The translations under genes were made by a program, and so were the position numbers. A stretch of 64,000 nt of DNA from Siphonodentalium dalli (taxonomy: Eukaryota; Mollusca; Scaphopoda; Gadilida; Siphonodentaliidae), in the NCBI GenBank assembly GCA_032622095.1, contig CP136061.1:24802991-24866990 (forward strand), read 5' to 3'. Numbering within the stretch: the first letter of the stretch is position 1; every line of letters starts with the position of its first letter. A model generated the notes under the pieces. The model made no database searches. It saw nothing but the letters and a program-made list of their open reading frames with translations, and was not told the DNA's origin. This document shows, piece by piece, positions 1 through 11,056 of this stretch.

Positions 1-515
1 GATCGCGCCCAGGTAACTGGGGAGGGCCTTCCGCATCTTCTGACACTGGACTTTGTTACTCTGAAGGGCTTTGGTGGCTTCATCTTTAATTATGTAGTTG
101 ACAACGACCTCTTCGTAGTAGTATGCCCTTTGTTGCAGCCAACGGAGAGGCATTTCATCTGCAATCGGTGGCGGCTGTCCTTGATCCCCGCAGCAAACTA
201 CCTGAACTCCGTGTTGGTCAAGCCAGTTCAAGAACATCTCCAGGACAGACCGGGACAGTGCAGACATCGTCCCAGATAATGACACGTGTGATGAACTTCT
301 GCCCCATTCGTTCGGGTGTCCAGTCATTCTCATTTCTCTATCGGAAGAATCTGTGGTATGTCTGGGCTTTGATCCATCGGATCCGCATTTATTTGGCGAG
401 GCGATGGGTCGGGGTAAACACGAGGAGGCCTCTTACCCCGAAGAGCTCAATCGGTCGCGTGGTCTTGCCATTGCCCGCCACCATTAAGCTAGCTCAGCCG
501 GTGCCGGCTCAGTCA
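1..515 (-). pseudogene. SF1-helicase-like domain, decayed, runs off window edge
   Basis: Read on the minus strand, this stretch encodes a P-loop helicase segment. A Walker A motif GNGKTT lies at 458-475, followed by an FTPTHRLAK block, an AQTYH block, a Walker-B-like IIWDD at about 255-283 and a motif-III-like CCGDQGQPPP at about 168-198. This order is that of superfamily 1 (Pif1/RecD-like) ATPases, which unwind DNA. The frame is broken by in-frame stops after THRLAK and after HRFFR, and by a frameshift just after the Walker B segment. The second acidic residue of Walker B is D rather than the usual E. It directly follows the polymerase remnant at 516-2765, so the parent gene probably encoded polymerase and helicase together. 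The 3' part lies beyond base 1. The superfamily call is firm; the parent element (virus-like or transposon) is unknown. Confidence 0.75.
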
Positions 516-2765
516 ATCATTGTAGCTGCGCGCCGTTGATTCGGCCATCGGTGTGGCTTGACTACAATATTCTGGTTTGGAGAGGTGTTCATGTGGCATG
601 TATAACTGCTCCCTTTGCCACGCCACTGAGCCGGACCCACCGGTGAGAGGAATGGCTCCCCAGTCAAGCAGGCGACACACAATTTATCACCACAGGCACA
701 TAGTTGGTGGCGTAAGCCTTCACACCACAAAGCTTCTGCAACGCGGTCTTCTGGACGTAAATGCTACCAGTGGCCACCCGGACAGCCTCATTGGGTTCAA
801 ATCTTGCTAGCATAGCGAGGAGGTTGATGTGGGCATATGTCAGCATTGAGGCCATCAAGTGCGTGTATTGGGGATGCTAGCCATCGTAGTATGTGAGAAT
901 GTGGCAGAGGGGACACTTTTGGGGGCGTCAACCAGAGTTCCTCTTTTTTGTCCCTTACCAAAAAGTCAAGCTCTCCCTGGTCCTCCGTGTCAGTCTTTTG
1001 CCACCCTGGATGAACTTGCCTATGTTGCTGCAGCCTGGTTCACGATATTCAGGCAGCCAGACCTCGATTCGTTCCTCAAAGGTGATGACAGTATGAATGC
1101 GAGCAGGTGTGTGGGGCCCCATTCCTGGTCTGTGAAATGCTTTTCCAAACCAGGCGGGGATGACGGGATGGCAGGGGCGAACTCCCATTCCTGGATTTCG
1201 GCGAAACCGGTGTCGATATCTCGGGGGAGGGGGCGTTGATTGCGACCAGTTCATGTGGTGGGTGTTGTGCCCGTCTCTGTCAAAATATGGCTTGGCCTAG
1301 CCATGGCCTTGGAAACTGGCTTGGTAGCAGGCTTTCATGTCGATGCTGACGACGTCTCTTATATCGTGGCCCATCGCGTACCAGAGACCGCCGTGCTTTC
1401 TTGATGTCATCTCCGATATTAGCCGGGTCGGTTTCCAGCCGTTGTGCTATTTGGCCATGCTACATATGGCCTGGTTCACCCCGAAGGCTCGGTCTGCGAT
1501 GGACTCATCGCACAATTTAGCACAGGCGTCCTGGAGGTTTTGGTCAGTCTCCAGTGTCCTGTAGGTGCGGCCATCTTGGAGCACAAACTGGTCAACACCG
1601 AGCGCTCTGTCTTGGCCCCCAGCAGCCCGACTGCAATCGGCTCGTCCTGGGTTTCGTTTCGAATGGCCTCCCAGGCATCACCTTCATAGAAGTGAACCTG
1701 CCTGGAGAATGGGAAGTGGCGGTTGGACCAGGCATGGGCGTTGTCTCAGATGAGCTCCACTTTCTTATTCCGTTGCCCTAAGCTGGTATTTCCCGCTGCT
1801 GTAGATGTCATCCCCGGGTATATCTCAAAGCATGATCGCCCGCTTCAGTATTTTCTCGAGGACGGCGACATCCTCGACAGTGGCCTGTTTGATGACCTCG
1901 CTCTTCCAACTCCTGAATTTTCTTTCTCCTCGTGGGCGTGAGTCCATGTCCTCTCAGCGCACCTTCAAAGTGTTTCACCGCTGGGCACAGTTGAGATCGC
2001 CGTCCTTCATTGGTGCTAGATTTGCAGGATCTGGGTCTCTGAGGGGATAGATACCATAGACAACCGCGGTGACATGGTAAGCATTCTCATAGTATGGGCG
2101 GTCAATACCCGTCAGCATACCGGGGCTTGTGGCATGAGTGATCTCAGTGTCGCCTTGTCCCTTCTTCCCCTCGGCTCTGGTCGGGTCAAACTTGTCTTCA
2201 ACCACCCAGTTGCCGTCATCGTGCTGCCTCACGAACACAACTTTGAGGGAGTACTCTTGTTTGTGGAGCTCTCTGACGAGTTGTGCTGCTCTCTCATCTG
2301 TCAAACTACCGTGCATTGCTTTCTGACCCCCATGGGCAGCAAAGACGCCGTTTACGTCGACTATATCTACCCTCCACGTGGAGTAGACTGCGGCTGCGCC
2401 GTCGACTTCAATCTCGTGTTTGGCATCGTTCATCATGTCAACCCACGGTTCGTCGGCCGAGAGTATCACCGAGTGTCCCCTCTCCCTCACTTCTCCGATG
2501 AACAGTTCTCTGAGGATCACAGGGCCGCTTCATTTCGCCACTGTGCATCAACGGTTCTTTTCTCCAGAATGGGTTCCTTTGCTGTCGCTCCTCGATGACT
2601 TCGCACACCATGAACTCGGTGTCGACCAGTTTAAGCACGCGGTGTCTCTGACCTTGTCTGTGGAGGTTGTTTTGGGCCCGCAGCAGACGTGAAACAAACG
2701 CTGCAGCACGGATGTCGGCAATCGCATTGATTAGATCAGGCTTTCGAAGAGAGGAATACCCCCTC
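516..2765 (-). pseudogene. Family-B DNA polymerase-like pseudogene, copy A
   Basis: The best open piece is 1975-2520 (181 aa). Downstream pieces in shifting frames carry a motif-A-like SIDMKACY (1324-1347), WLPEYREPGCSNIGKFIQG, LTYAHINLLAMLARF, and a motif-C-like VATGSIYVQK (754-777). Family-B polymerases need an aspartate in motif C (DTD or a TD variant). Here the position reads G, so catalysis should be lost. A CACGDKLCVACLTGEPFL segment near 640-700 looks like a small zinc-binding linker before the helicase domain. Several stops and frameshifts separate the pieces, so no functional protein is predicted. The parent could be a virus-like integrated element or a self-synthesising transposon. 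I assign the polymerase family from the motif A and C context; the exact lineage is not resolved. Confidence 0.65.
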
Positions 2766-3785
2766 AAGCCGAGATCTCCCTTTTTTGTTCCTTACCAAAA
2801 AGTCATGGTCTCCCTGGTCGACCACAAACCTCCGTGTCAGTCTTTTGCCGTCGGCATTGTTGCCCTGGATGAATTTGCATATGATGCTGCAGCCTTGATC
2901 ACGATCTTCAGGGAGCCAGACCTCAGTTCGTTGCTCAAAAGTGATGACGGCCTCACGGACATCCACGCTCTTCAGGAAATCTGACTCAACCAGGAAGGCG
3001 AGCAGGGGTTTAGGGGCACAGCACTGATCTGCGAAATTATTTCAGGACCAGGCGGAGATGACTGGATGGCAGCTAGGGACGAACATTCATTCAAGGACGT
3101 CGGCGAAACCGGTGGCGATATTTTGAGGAGGGACCGTTGATTGCGACCAGGTCATGTGTTGGGTGTGGTGCCCGAATCTGTCAAACTATGGCTTGGCCTC
3201 GCCATGGCCTTGGAAGCTGGTCGGGTAGCAGGCTTTTATGTCGATGCTGACGACGTCTCTTATACCGTAGCCCATCGCGTTCCAGAGGCCGCCATGACCA
3301 TGCTCGACTCGACACAGGCTTTCTGGATGTCATATCCGAGGTTAGCCGGGGTCGGTTTCCAGCCGTTGTGCTCTTTGTCCATGATACTGGCTGCGTGGTT
3401 CATCCCGAAGGCTCGGCCTGCGGGGACTCATCGCCCAATTCACCACATACTTCCTGGAGGTTTTGGACAGTCGGCAGTGTACTGTATGTGCGGCCGTCGT
3501 GGAGCACAAACTGGTCCACACTGGTCCACACGTTTTTGGCACCGTTCACCATGTTCGTCACCGGTGGGAGTCATAGACATCCATGTCAAATTGTCCCCTC
3601 TCCCTCAGTTCTCTGATGACCAGTTATCTGAGGACCCCAGGGCCTTCTCTCACAATGCTCCGCACGACATCACATCGCCGCTTCCTTTCACCACTGTGCC
3701 TCAACGTTTCATTTCTCCTGAATGGGTTCCTTTGCATTCTCTAATCGAGGGAGATCTTTGGATTGGGCTCGAAGCTTGCCTATAG
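2766..3785 (-). pseudogene. Family-B DNA polymerase-like pseudogene, copy B (internally deleted)
   Basis: This is a second, diverged copy of the middle of copy A, in the same orientation. It keeps SIDIKACYP (3225-3248, with the motif-A proline that copy A has lost) and the block VWLPEDRDQGCSIICKFIQG near 2850-2930. It lacks roughly 500-600 bp that copy A carries between the RELFIGEVRERGH region and the TERSVLTSLC region; the two sides are joined near 3560-3600. Its 3' end stops near 2766, where the upstream end of copy A begins. Stops and frameshifts are frequent. The head-to-tail arrangement suggests two insertions or one duplication followed by independent decay. Confidence 0.6.
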
Positions 3786-4171
3786 TAGACATGTCCTGGA
3801 TAGGTATACTCTAATTGACAACGGCAATGGCCGCCAACCGAGACAAATCCTTCCCCACAGTCCTTTGCTCTCGGTGCCATAATTTTGTCTTCTCTTTTCT
3901 CTAACCACACCTCAAGCAGAGTGATATTTGATTCGTTACCCCTTACCACAAACACGACACGGCTTTGTACATGATCCTTTTCGCAATCGGACCAGATTAA
4001 CTTTACATTACTCCCCCAGACAGCGCCAGCCAAAGAGCTATGTAGAGCTCGAGGTATTCCACCGGCATGTATGTTGACCCTTCATATTGCTGCATGTATA
4101 CCCATAACAATGGGTATATCTAAAAGGAGAGCCCGGGCGGGTGAGGGTAGTGGGCCGCCCCCGACCTTTTG
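3786..4171. other. Unassigned junction between polymerase remnant and satellite
   Basis: A minus-strand open frame of 110 codons spans 3701-4033, but its last part re-reads copy B. The unique part contains CRCQLEYTYPGHVYYRQA and matches nothing I recognise. Around 4092-4112 there is a short perfect hairpin (ATACCCAT, loop, ATGGGTAT). The rest is GC-rich and without a clear signal. Confidence 0.3.
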
Positions 4172-7100
4172 AACACCAGTTGTGGCAACCACACAAGCTA
4201 GAGCGTGCGTTTTTTTGGAGTGGACAACCCTACCACAACGTTTATTTGGTCCCAATCGGTTCATAAATGCCCAAACGGTGGCAACCGCACGGGCTAGAGG
4301 GTTGCGGTTTTCTGTTATTATATGTTATTTTCGGGTGGGCCACCCTACGGCACCGTTTATTTGGTCCTAATCGGTTCATAAATGCCCAAACGGCTATGGT
4401 TGCCACTTTGGCACAATATTGTGGCAACCACACGGGCTAGAGGGTTGCGGTTTTCGGTTATTATGTGTTATTTTCGGGTGGGCCACCCTACCGCACCGTT
4501 TATTTGGCCCAAATCGGTTCATAAATGCCAAACGGCTATGGTTGCCACTTTGGCCACCTACGGTGGCAACCGTACGGGCTAGAGGGTTGTGATTTTCGGT
4601 TATTATGTGTTATTTTCGGGTGGGCCACCCTACCGCACCGTTTATTTGGCCCAAATCGGTTCATAAATGCCAAACGACTATGGTTGCCACTTTGGCCACC
4701 TACTGTGGCAACCGTATTGGCTAGAGGGTTGCGGTTTTTTGTTTTTATATCTAATTTTGGGATGGGCCACCCTACCGCACCGTTTATTTGGTAAAAATCG
4801 GTTCATAAAGACCTAAACGGCTATGGTTGCCACTTTGGCCACCTACTGTGGCAACCGTATGGGCTACAGGGGTGCGGTTTTCGGTTTTTATATCTAATTT
4901 TGGGGTGGGCCACCCTACCGCACCGTTTATTTGGTCAAAATCGGTTCATAAATACCAAAACGGCTATGGTTGCCACTTTGGCCACCTACTGTGGCAACCG
5001 TATGGGCTACAGGGGTGCGGTTTTCGGTTTTTATATCTAATTTTGAGGTGGGCCACCCTACCGCACCGTTTATTTTGTCCTAATCGGTTTATAAATGCCC
5101 AAACGGCTATGGTTGCCACTTTGGCCTAATATTGTGGCAACCACACGGGCTAGAGGGTTGCGGTTTTCGGTTATTATGTGTTATTTTCGGGTGGGCCACC
5201 CTACCGCACCGTTTATTTGGCCCAAATCGGTTCATAAATGCCAAACGGCTATGGTTGCCACTTTGGCCACCTACTGTGGCAACCGTACGGGCTAGAGAGT
5301 TGTGATTTTCGGTTATAATATGTTATGTTCGGGTGGGCCACCATACCGCACCACTTATTTGGTCCTAATCGGTTCATAAATGCCCAAACGACTATGGTTG
5401 CCACTTTGGCCACCTACTGTGGCAACCCTATTGGCTAGAGGGTTGCGGTTTCTGTTTTATATCTAATTTTGTGGTGTGCCACCATACCGCACCGTTTATT
5501 TGGTCAAAAATCGGTTCATAAATACCAAAACGGCTATGGTTGCCACTTTGGCCACCTACTGTGGCAACCGTATTGGCTAGAGGGTTGCGGTTTTTTGTTT
5601 TTATATCTAATTTTGGGGTGCGCCACCCTAACGCACCGTTTATTTGGTCAAAATCGGTTCATAAATAACAAAACGGCTATGGTTTCCACTTTGGCCACCT
5701 ACTGTGGCAACCGTATGGGCTAGAGGGTTGCGGTTTTTATATCTAATTTTGGGGTGGGCCACCCTACCGCACCGTTCATTTGGTCAACGTCGGTTCATAA
5801 AGACCAAAACGGCTATGGTTGCCACTTTGGCCACCTACTGTGGCAACCGTATGGGCTAGAGTAGTGCGGTTTTCGGTTTTTATATCTAATTTTGGGGTGA
5901 GCCACCCTACCGCTCCGTGTATTTGGTCAAAATCGGTTCATAAATACTAAAACGGCTATGGTTGCCACTTTGGCCACTTACTGTGGCAACCGTATTAGCT
6001 AGAGGGTTGCGGTTTTTTGTTTTTATATCTAATTTTGGGGTGGGCCATCCTACCGCACCGCTTATTTGGTCAAAATCGGTTCATAAAGACCAAAACGGCT
6101 ATGGTTGCCACTTTGGCCACCTACTATGGCAACCGTATGGGCTAGAGGGGTGCGGTTTTTAGTTTTTATGTCTAATTTTGGGGTGGGCCACCCTACCGCA
6201 CCGTTTATTTGGTCAAAATCGGTTCATAAAGACCAAAACGGCTATGGTTGCAACTTTGGCCACCTACTATGACAACCGTATGGGCTAGAGGGGTGCGATT
6301 TTTAGTTTTTATATCTAATTTTGGGGTGGGCCACCCTACCGCACCGTTTATTTGGTAAAAATCTGTTCATAAAGACCTAAACGGCTATGGTTGCCACTTT
6401 GGCCACCTACTGTGGCAACCGTATGGGCTACAGGGGTGCAGTTTTCGGTTTTTATATCTAATTTTGGGGTGGGCCACCCTACCGCACCGTTTATTTGGTA
6501 AAAATCGGTTCATAAATACCAAAACGGCTATGGTTGCCAATTTGGCCACCTACTGTGGCAACCGTATGGGCTAGAGGGGTGCGGTTTTCGGTTTTTATAT
6601 CTAATTTTGGGGTGGGCCACCCTACCGCACCGTTTATTTGGTCAAAATCGGATCATAAATACCAAAACGGCTATGGTTGCCACTTTGGCCACCTACTGTA
6701 GCAACCGTATTGGCTAGAGGGTTGTGGTCTTTTGTTTTTATATCTAATTTTGGGGTGGGCCACCCTACCGCACCGTTTATTTGGTAAAATCGGTTCATAA
6801 AGACCTAAACGGCATTGGTTGCCACTTTGGCCACCTACTGTGGCAACCGTATGGGCTACAGGGGTGCGGTTTTCGGTTTTTATATCTAATTTTGGGGTGG
6901 GCCACCCTACCGCACCGTTTATTTGGTCAAAATCGGTTCATAAATACCAAAACGGCTATGGTTGCCACTTTGGCCACCTACTGTGGCAACCGTATGGGCT
7001 ACAGGGGTGCGGTTTTCGGTTTTTATATCTAATTTTGAGGTGGGCCACCCTACCGCACCGTTTATTTTGTCCTAATCGGTTTATAAATGCCCAAACGGCT

Positions 7101-9918
7101 ATGGTTGCCACTTTGGCCTAATATTGTGGCAACCACACGGGCTAGAGGGTTGCGGTTTTCGGTTATTATGTGTTATTTTCGGGTGGGCCACCCTACCGCA
7201 CCGTTTATTTGGCCCAAATCGGTTCATAAATGCCAAACGGCTATGGTTGCCACTTTGGCCACCTACTGTGGCAACCGTACGGGCTAGAGAGTTGTGATTT
7301 TCGGTTATAATATGTTATGTTCGGGTGGGCCACCATACCGCACCACTTATTTGGTCCTAATCGGTTCATAAATGCCCAAACGACTATGGTTGCCACTTTG
7401 GCCACCTACTGTGGCAACCCTATTGGCTAGAGGGTTGCGGTTTCTGTTTTATATCTAATTTTGTGGTGTGCCACCATACCGCACCGTTTATTTGGTCAAA
7501 AATCGGTTCATAAATACCAAAACGGCTATGGTTGCCACTTTGGCCACCTACTGTGGCAACCGTATTGGCTAGAGGGTTGCGGTTTTTTGTTTTTATATCT
7601 AATTTTGGGGTGCGCCACCCTAACGCACCGTTTATTTGGTCAAAATCGGTTCATAAATAACAAAACGGCTATGGTTTCCACTTTGGCCACCTACTGTGGC
7701 AACCGTATGGGCTAGAGGGTTGCGGTTTTTATATCTAATTTTGGGGTGGGCCACCCTACCGCACCGTTCATTTGGTCAACGTCGGTTCATAAAGACCAAA
7801 ACGGCTATGGTTGCCACTTTGGCCACCTACTGTGGCAACCGTATGGGCTAGAGTAGTGCGGTTTTCGGTTTTTATATCTAATTTTGGGGTGAGCCACCCT
7901 ACCGCTCCGTGTATTTGGTCAAAATCGGTTCATAAATACTAAAACGGCTATGGTTGCCACTTTGGCCACTTACTGTGGCAACCGTATTAGCTAGAGGGTT
8001 GCGGTTTTTTGTTTTTATATCTAATTTTGGGGTGGGCCATCCTACCGCACCGCTTATTTGGTCAAAATCGGTTCATAAAGACCAAAACGGCTATGGTTGC
8101 CACTTTGGCCACCTACTATGGCAACCGTATGGGCTAGAGGGGTGCGGTTTTTAGTTTTTATGTCTAATTTTGGGGTGGGCCACCCTACCGCACCGTTTAT
8201 TTGGTCAAAATCGGTTCATAAAGACCAAAACGGCTATGGTTGCAACTTTGGCCACCTACTATGACAACCGTATGGGCTAGAGGGGTGCGATTTTTAGTTT
8301 TTATATCTAATTTTGGGGTGGGCCACCCTACCGCACCGTTTATTTGGTAAAAATCTGTTCATAAAGACCTAAACGGCTATGGTTGCCACTTTGGCCACCT
8401 ACTGTGGCAACCGTATGGGCTACAGGGGTGCAGTTTTCGGTTTTTATATCTAATTTTGGGGTGGGCCACCCTACCGCACCGTTTATTTGGTAAAAATCGG
8501 TTCATAAATACCAAAACGGCTATGGTTGCCAATTTGGCCACCTACTGTGGCAACCGTATGGGCTAGAGGGGTGCGGTTTTCGGTTTTTATATCTAATTTT
8601 GGGGTGGGCCACCCTACCGCACCGTTTATTTGGTCAAAATCGGATCATAAATACCAAAACGGCTATGGTTGCCACTTTGGCCACCTACTGTAGCAACCGT
8701 ATTGGCTAGAGGGTTGTGGTCTTTTGTTTTTATATCTAATTTTGGGGTGGGCCACCCTACCGCACCGTTTATTTGGTAAAATCGGTTCATAAAGACCTAA
8801 ACGGCATTGGTTGCCACTTTGGCCACCTACTGTGGCAACCGTATGGGCTACAGGGGTGCGGTTTTCGGTTTTTATATCTAATTTTGGGGTGGGCCACCCT
8901 ACCGCACCGTTTATTTGGTCAAAATCGGTTCATAAATAGCAAAACGGCTATGGTTGCCACTTTGGCCACCTACTGTGGCAACCGTATGGGCTAGAGGGGT
9001 GCGGTTTTTGATTTTTATATCTAATTTTGGGGTGGGCCACCTTACCGCACCGTTTATTTGGTCAAAATCGGTTCATAAATACCAAAACGGCTATGGTTGC
9101 CACTTTGGCCACCTACTGTGGCAACCGTATTGGCTAGAGGGTTGCGGTTTTCGGTTTTTATATCTAATTTTGGGGTGGGCCACCCTGCCGCACCGTTTAT
9201 TTGGTCAAAATTGGTTCATAAATACCAAAACGGCTATGGTTGCCACTTTGGCCACCTACTATGGCAACCGTATGGGCTAGAGGGGTGCGGTTTTCGGGTT
9301 TTATGTCTAATTTTGGGGTGGGCCACCCTACCGCACCGTTTATTTGGTCAAAATCGGTTCATAAAGACCAAAATGGCTATGGTTGCCACTTTGGCCACCT
9401 ACTACGACAACCGTATGGCTAGAAGGGTGCGGTTTTCAGTTTTTATATCTAATTTGGTGGGCCACCCTACCGCACCATTTATTTTGTCAAAATCGGTTCA
9501 TAAATACCAAAACGGCTATGGTTGCCACTTTGGCCACCTACTGTGGCAACCGTATTGGCTAGAGGGTTGCGGTTTTTTGTTTTTATATCTAATTTTGGGG
9601 TGGGCCACCCTACCGCACCGTTTATTTTGTCAAAATCGGTTCATAAATACCAAAACGGATATGGTTGCCACTTTGGCCACCTACTGTGGCAACCGTATTG
9701 GCTAGAAGGTTGCGGTTTTTTGTTTTTATATCTAATTTTGGGGTGGGCCACCCTACCGCACCGTTTATTTGGTAAAAATCGGTTCATAAAGACCTAAACG
9801 GCTATGGTTGCCACTTTGGCCACCTACTGTGGCAACCGTATAGGCTAGAGGGGTTCGGTTTTCGGTTTTTATATCTAATTTTGGGGTGGGCCACCCTACC
9901 GCACCGTTTATTTGGTCA
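4172..9918 (+). repeat. 143-bp tandem satellite, about 40 units
   Basis: The phrase CGGCTATGGTTGCCACTTTG returns every 142-143 bases, for example at 4818, 4961 and 5104, until TTTATTTGGTCAAT near 9918. Each unit carries GGTTGCCAC and its exact reverse complement GTGGCAACC 13-14 bases apart, then GGTGGGCCACCC, a second dyad. Units at the left end (4172-4380) are shorter and more diverged, the usual pattern at an array edge. Units group into types (CGGGCTAGAGG, TATTGGCTAG, TATGGGCTACAGG). The many open frames reading VGHPTAPFIW or CHFGHLLWQPY are read-through of the repeat and not genes. Confidence 0.97.
4825..8937 (+). repeat. 1992-bp higher-order repeat, two copies in tandem
   Basis: Bases from about 4825 to 6945 recur from about 6817 to 8937 with a constant offset of 1992, equal to 14 units of the satellite. 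Rare variants are shared at the same offset: TTTTGTCCTAATCGGTTTAT at 5074 and 7066, GTTCATTTGGTCAACG at 5774 and 7766, TGGTTTCCAC at 5681 and 7673. I found no difference in the stretches I compared. This points to very recent unequal exchange, or to an assembly duplication. Confidence 0.92.
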
Positions 9919-9984
9919 ATATATAATGTTTCCGAATAAGGAATAAGGAACTGGGAATAAGTAGCCGATGTCACCGTAGTCTAC

Positions 9985-11056
9985 ATGTCTGGTTTGCTGG
10001 AAAAGCAGGACGTGGATATTCTGGGTATCAGCGAACACTGGCTTCATAGCCATAATGTCCACTTCCTCGACACTATCGACTGTAATTATCGGTGTCAATG
10101 CAATATGTGATTTCTCACAACGCCTGCCCATGCAAAGGGGTCGTAATAAGGGTGGGGTAGCAATATTCTGGCATAACAGGCTGGATAACGTTGTATCTGT
10201 TCTTGACTTCAATGATGACAGGATATGTGGAATTCAAGTGCAATACAATGAATCCCAGTATATATATATCCTACAGGTCTATCTGCCGTCTACAAATTAC
10301 GCTGTCTCAATGTATCGTGAGTATATCACCGAATTAGACAAGCATATTGACTACTACTCTTCGATAGGAACTGTCATTGTAATGTGTGATTTTAACGGCA
10401 ACATTCAGAAATCTGACGCAAGAAATCGTACCTTTAAGAAACTACTATCACGCAGAAATCTTGTTTCTGTTAATCAAGAGGATCCGTCCGCGCGTCTAGT
10501 CGCAACACATGTGCCTGCTACTGGCGGTTCTGGTACAACGATTGACCATATTTTGGTTCACAAAGCTAACTTACCATTTGTGAATAATATACAGGTGATT
10601 ATTGACTCTGCTACAGATTTTTCTAATCAGAGACCAGTCAAATTGCGCTTTGATCTTGGATCTCGTCACACTCGCCGAAGTGATATTCGCAATAGTCCCA
10701 ACTGGAAGAAATTTACTAAGTCAGATTCATCTGTGCTAGCTTATCAAAACTGTATAGATACACTTTTGCCAGATAGTTGTGCACCTGTCTCAGACAACGC
10801 AAGTCTAGACACTTATTACTCGAATGTCGTCAAAGCTATCGATTCTGCGTCTAAGAGTTTTGTTCCAACAAAATCCTCTAAACCACACGTTAAACAGTTT
10901 TGGAACGAACGTCTAAAATTTCTTCATAGTGAAATGCAGAGCTTTAGACTGATATGGACCGCGGAAGGTCGCCCTAGAGGGCACACAAATTCACCATACA
11001 CGAATTATAAAGTAGCCAAATGTGCCTTCCGCAGAGAATTGCGTCAGCCAAAATGA
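9985..11056 (+). pseudogene. LINE AP-endonuclease domain, inactive
   Basis: An initial segment in one frame contains ILGISEHWL with the catalytic glutamate of the exonuclease-endonuclease-phosphatase fold. A frameshift near 10,085 moves the rest into the frame open from 10,055 to 11,056. There I see KGGVAIFWHN, VYLPSTNY, VMCDFNGN (10,382-10,399; the family has GDFN, so the glycine is C at 10,385) and TTIDHILV. The final SDHRPV-type motif reads SNQRPV, which loses the catalytic Asp and His. The domain normally nicks target DNA to prime reverse transcription; this copy should be unable to do so. Confidence 0.85.

Noticed and set aside
4382-9797. Many overlapping open frames reading VGHPTAPFIWSKSVHK and CHFGHLLWQPYG, up to 202 codons
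   Set aside because: They follow the 143-bp satellite period in all frames and are read-through of tandem DNA, with no start context or conservation beyond the repeat.
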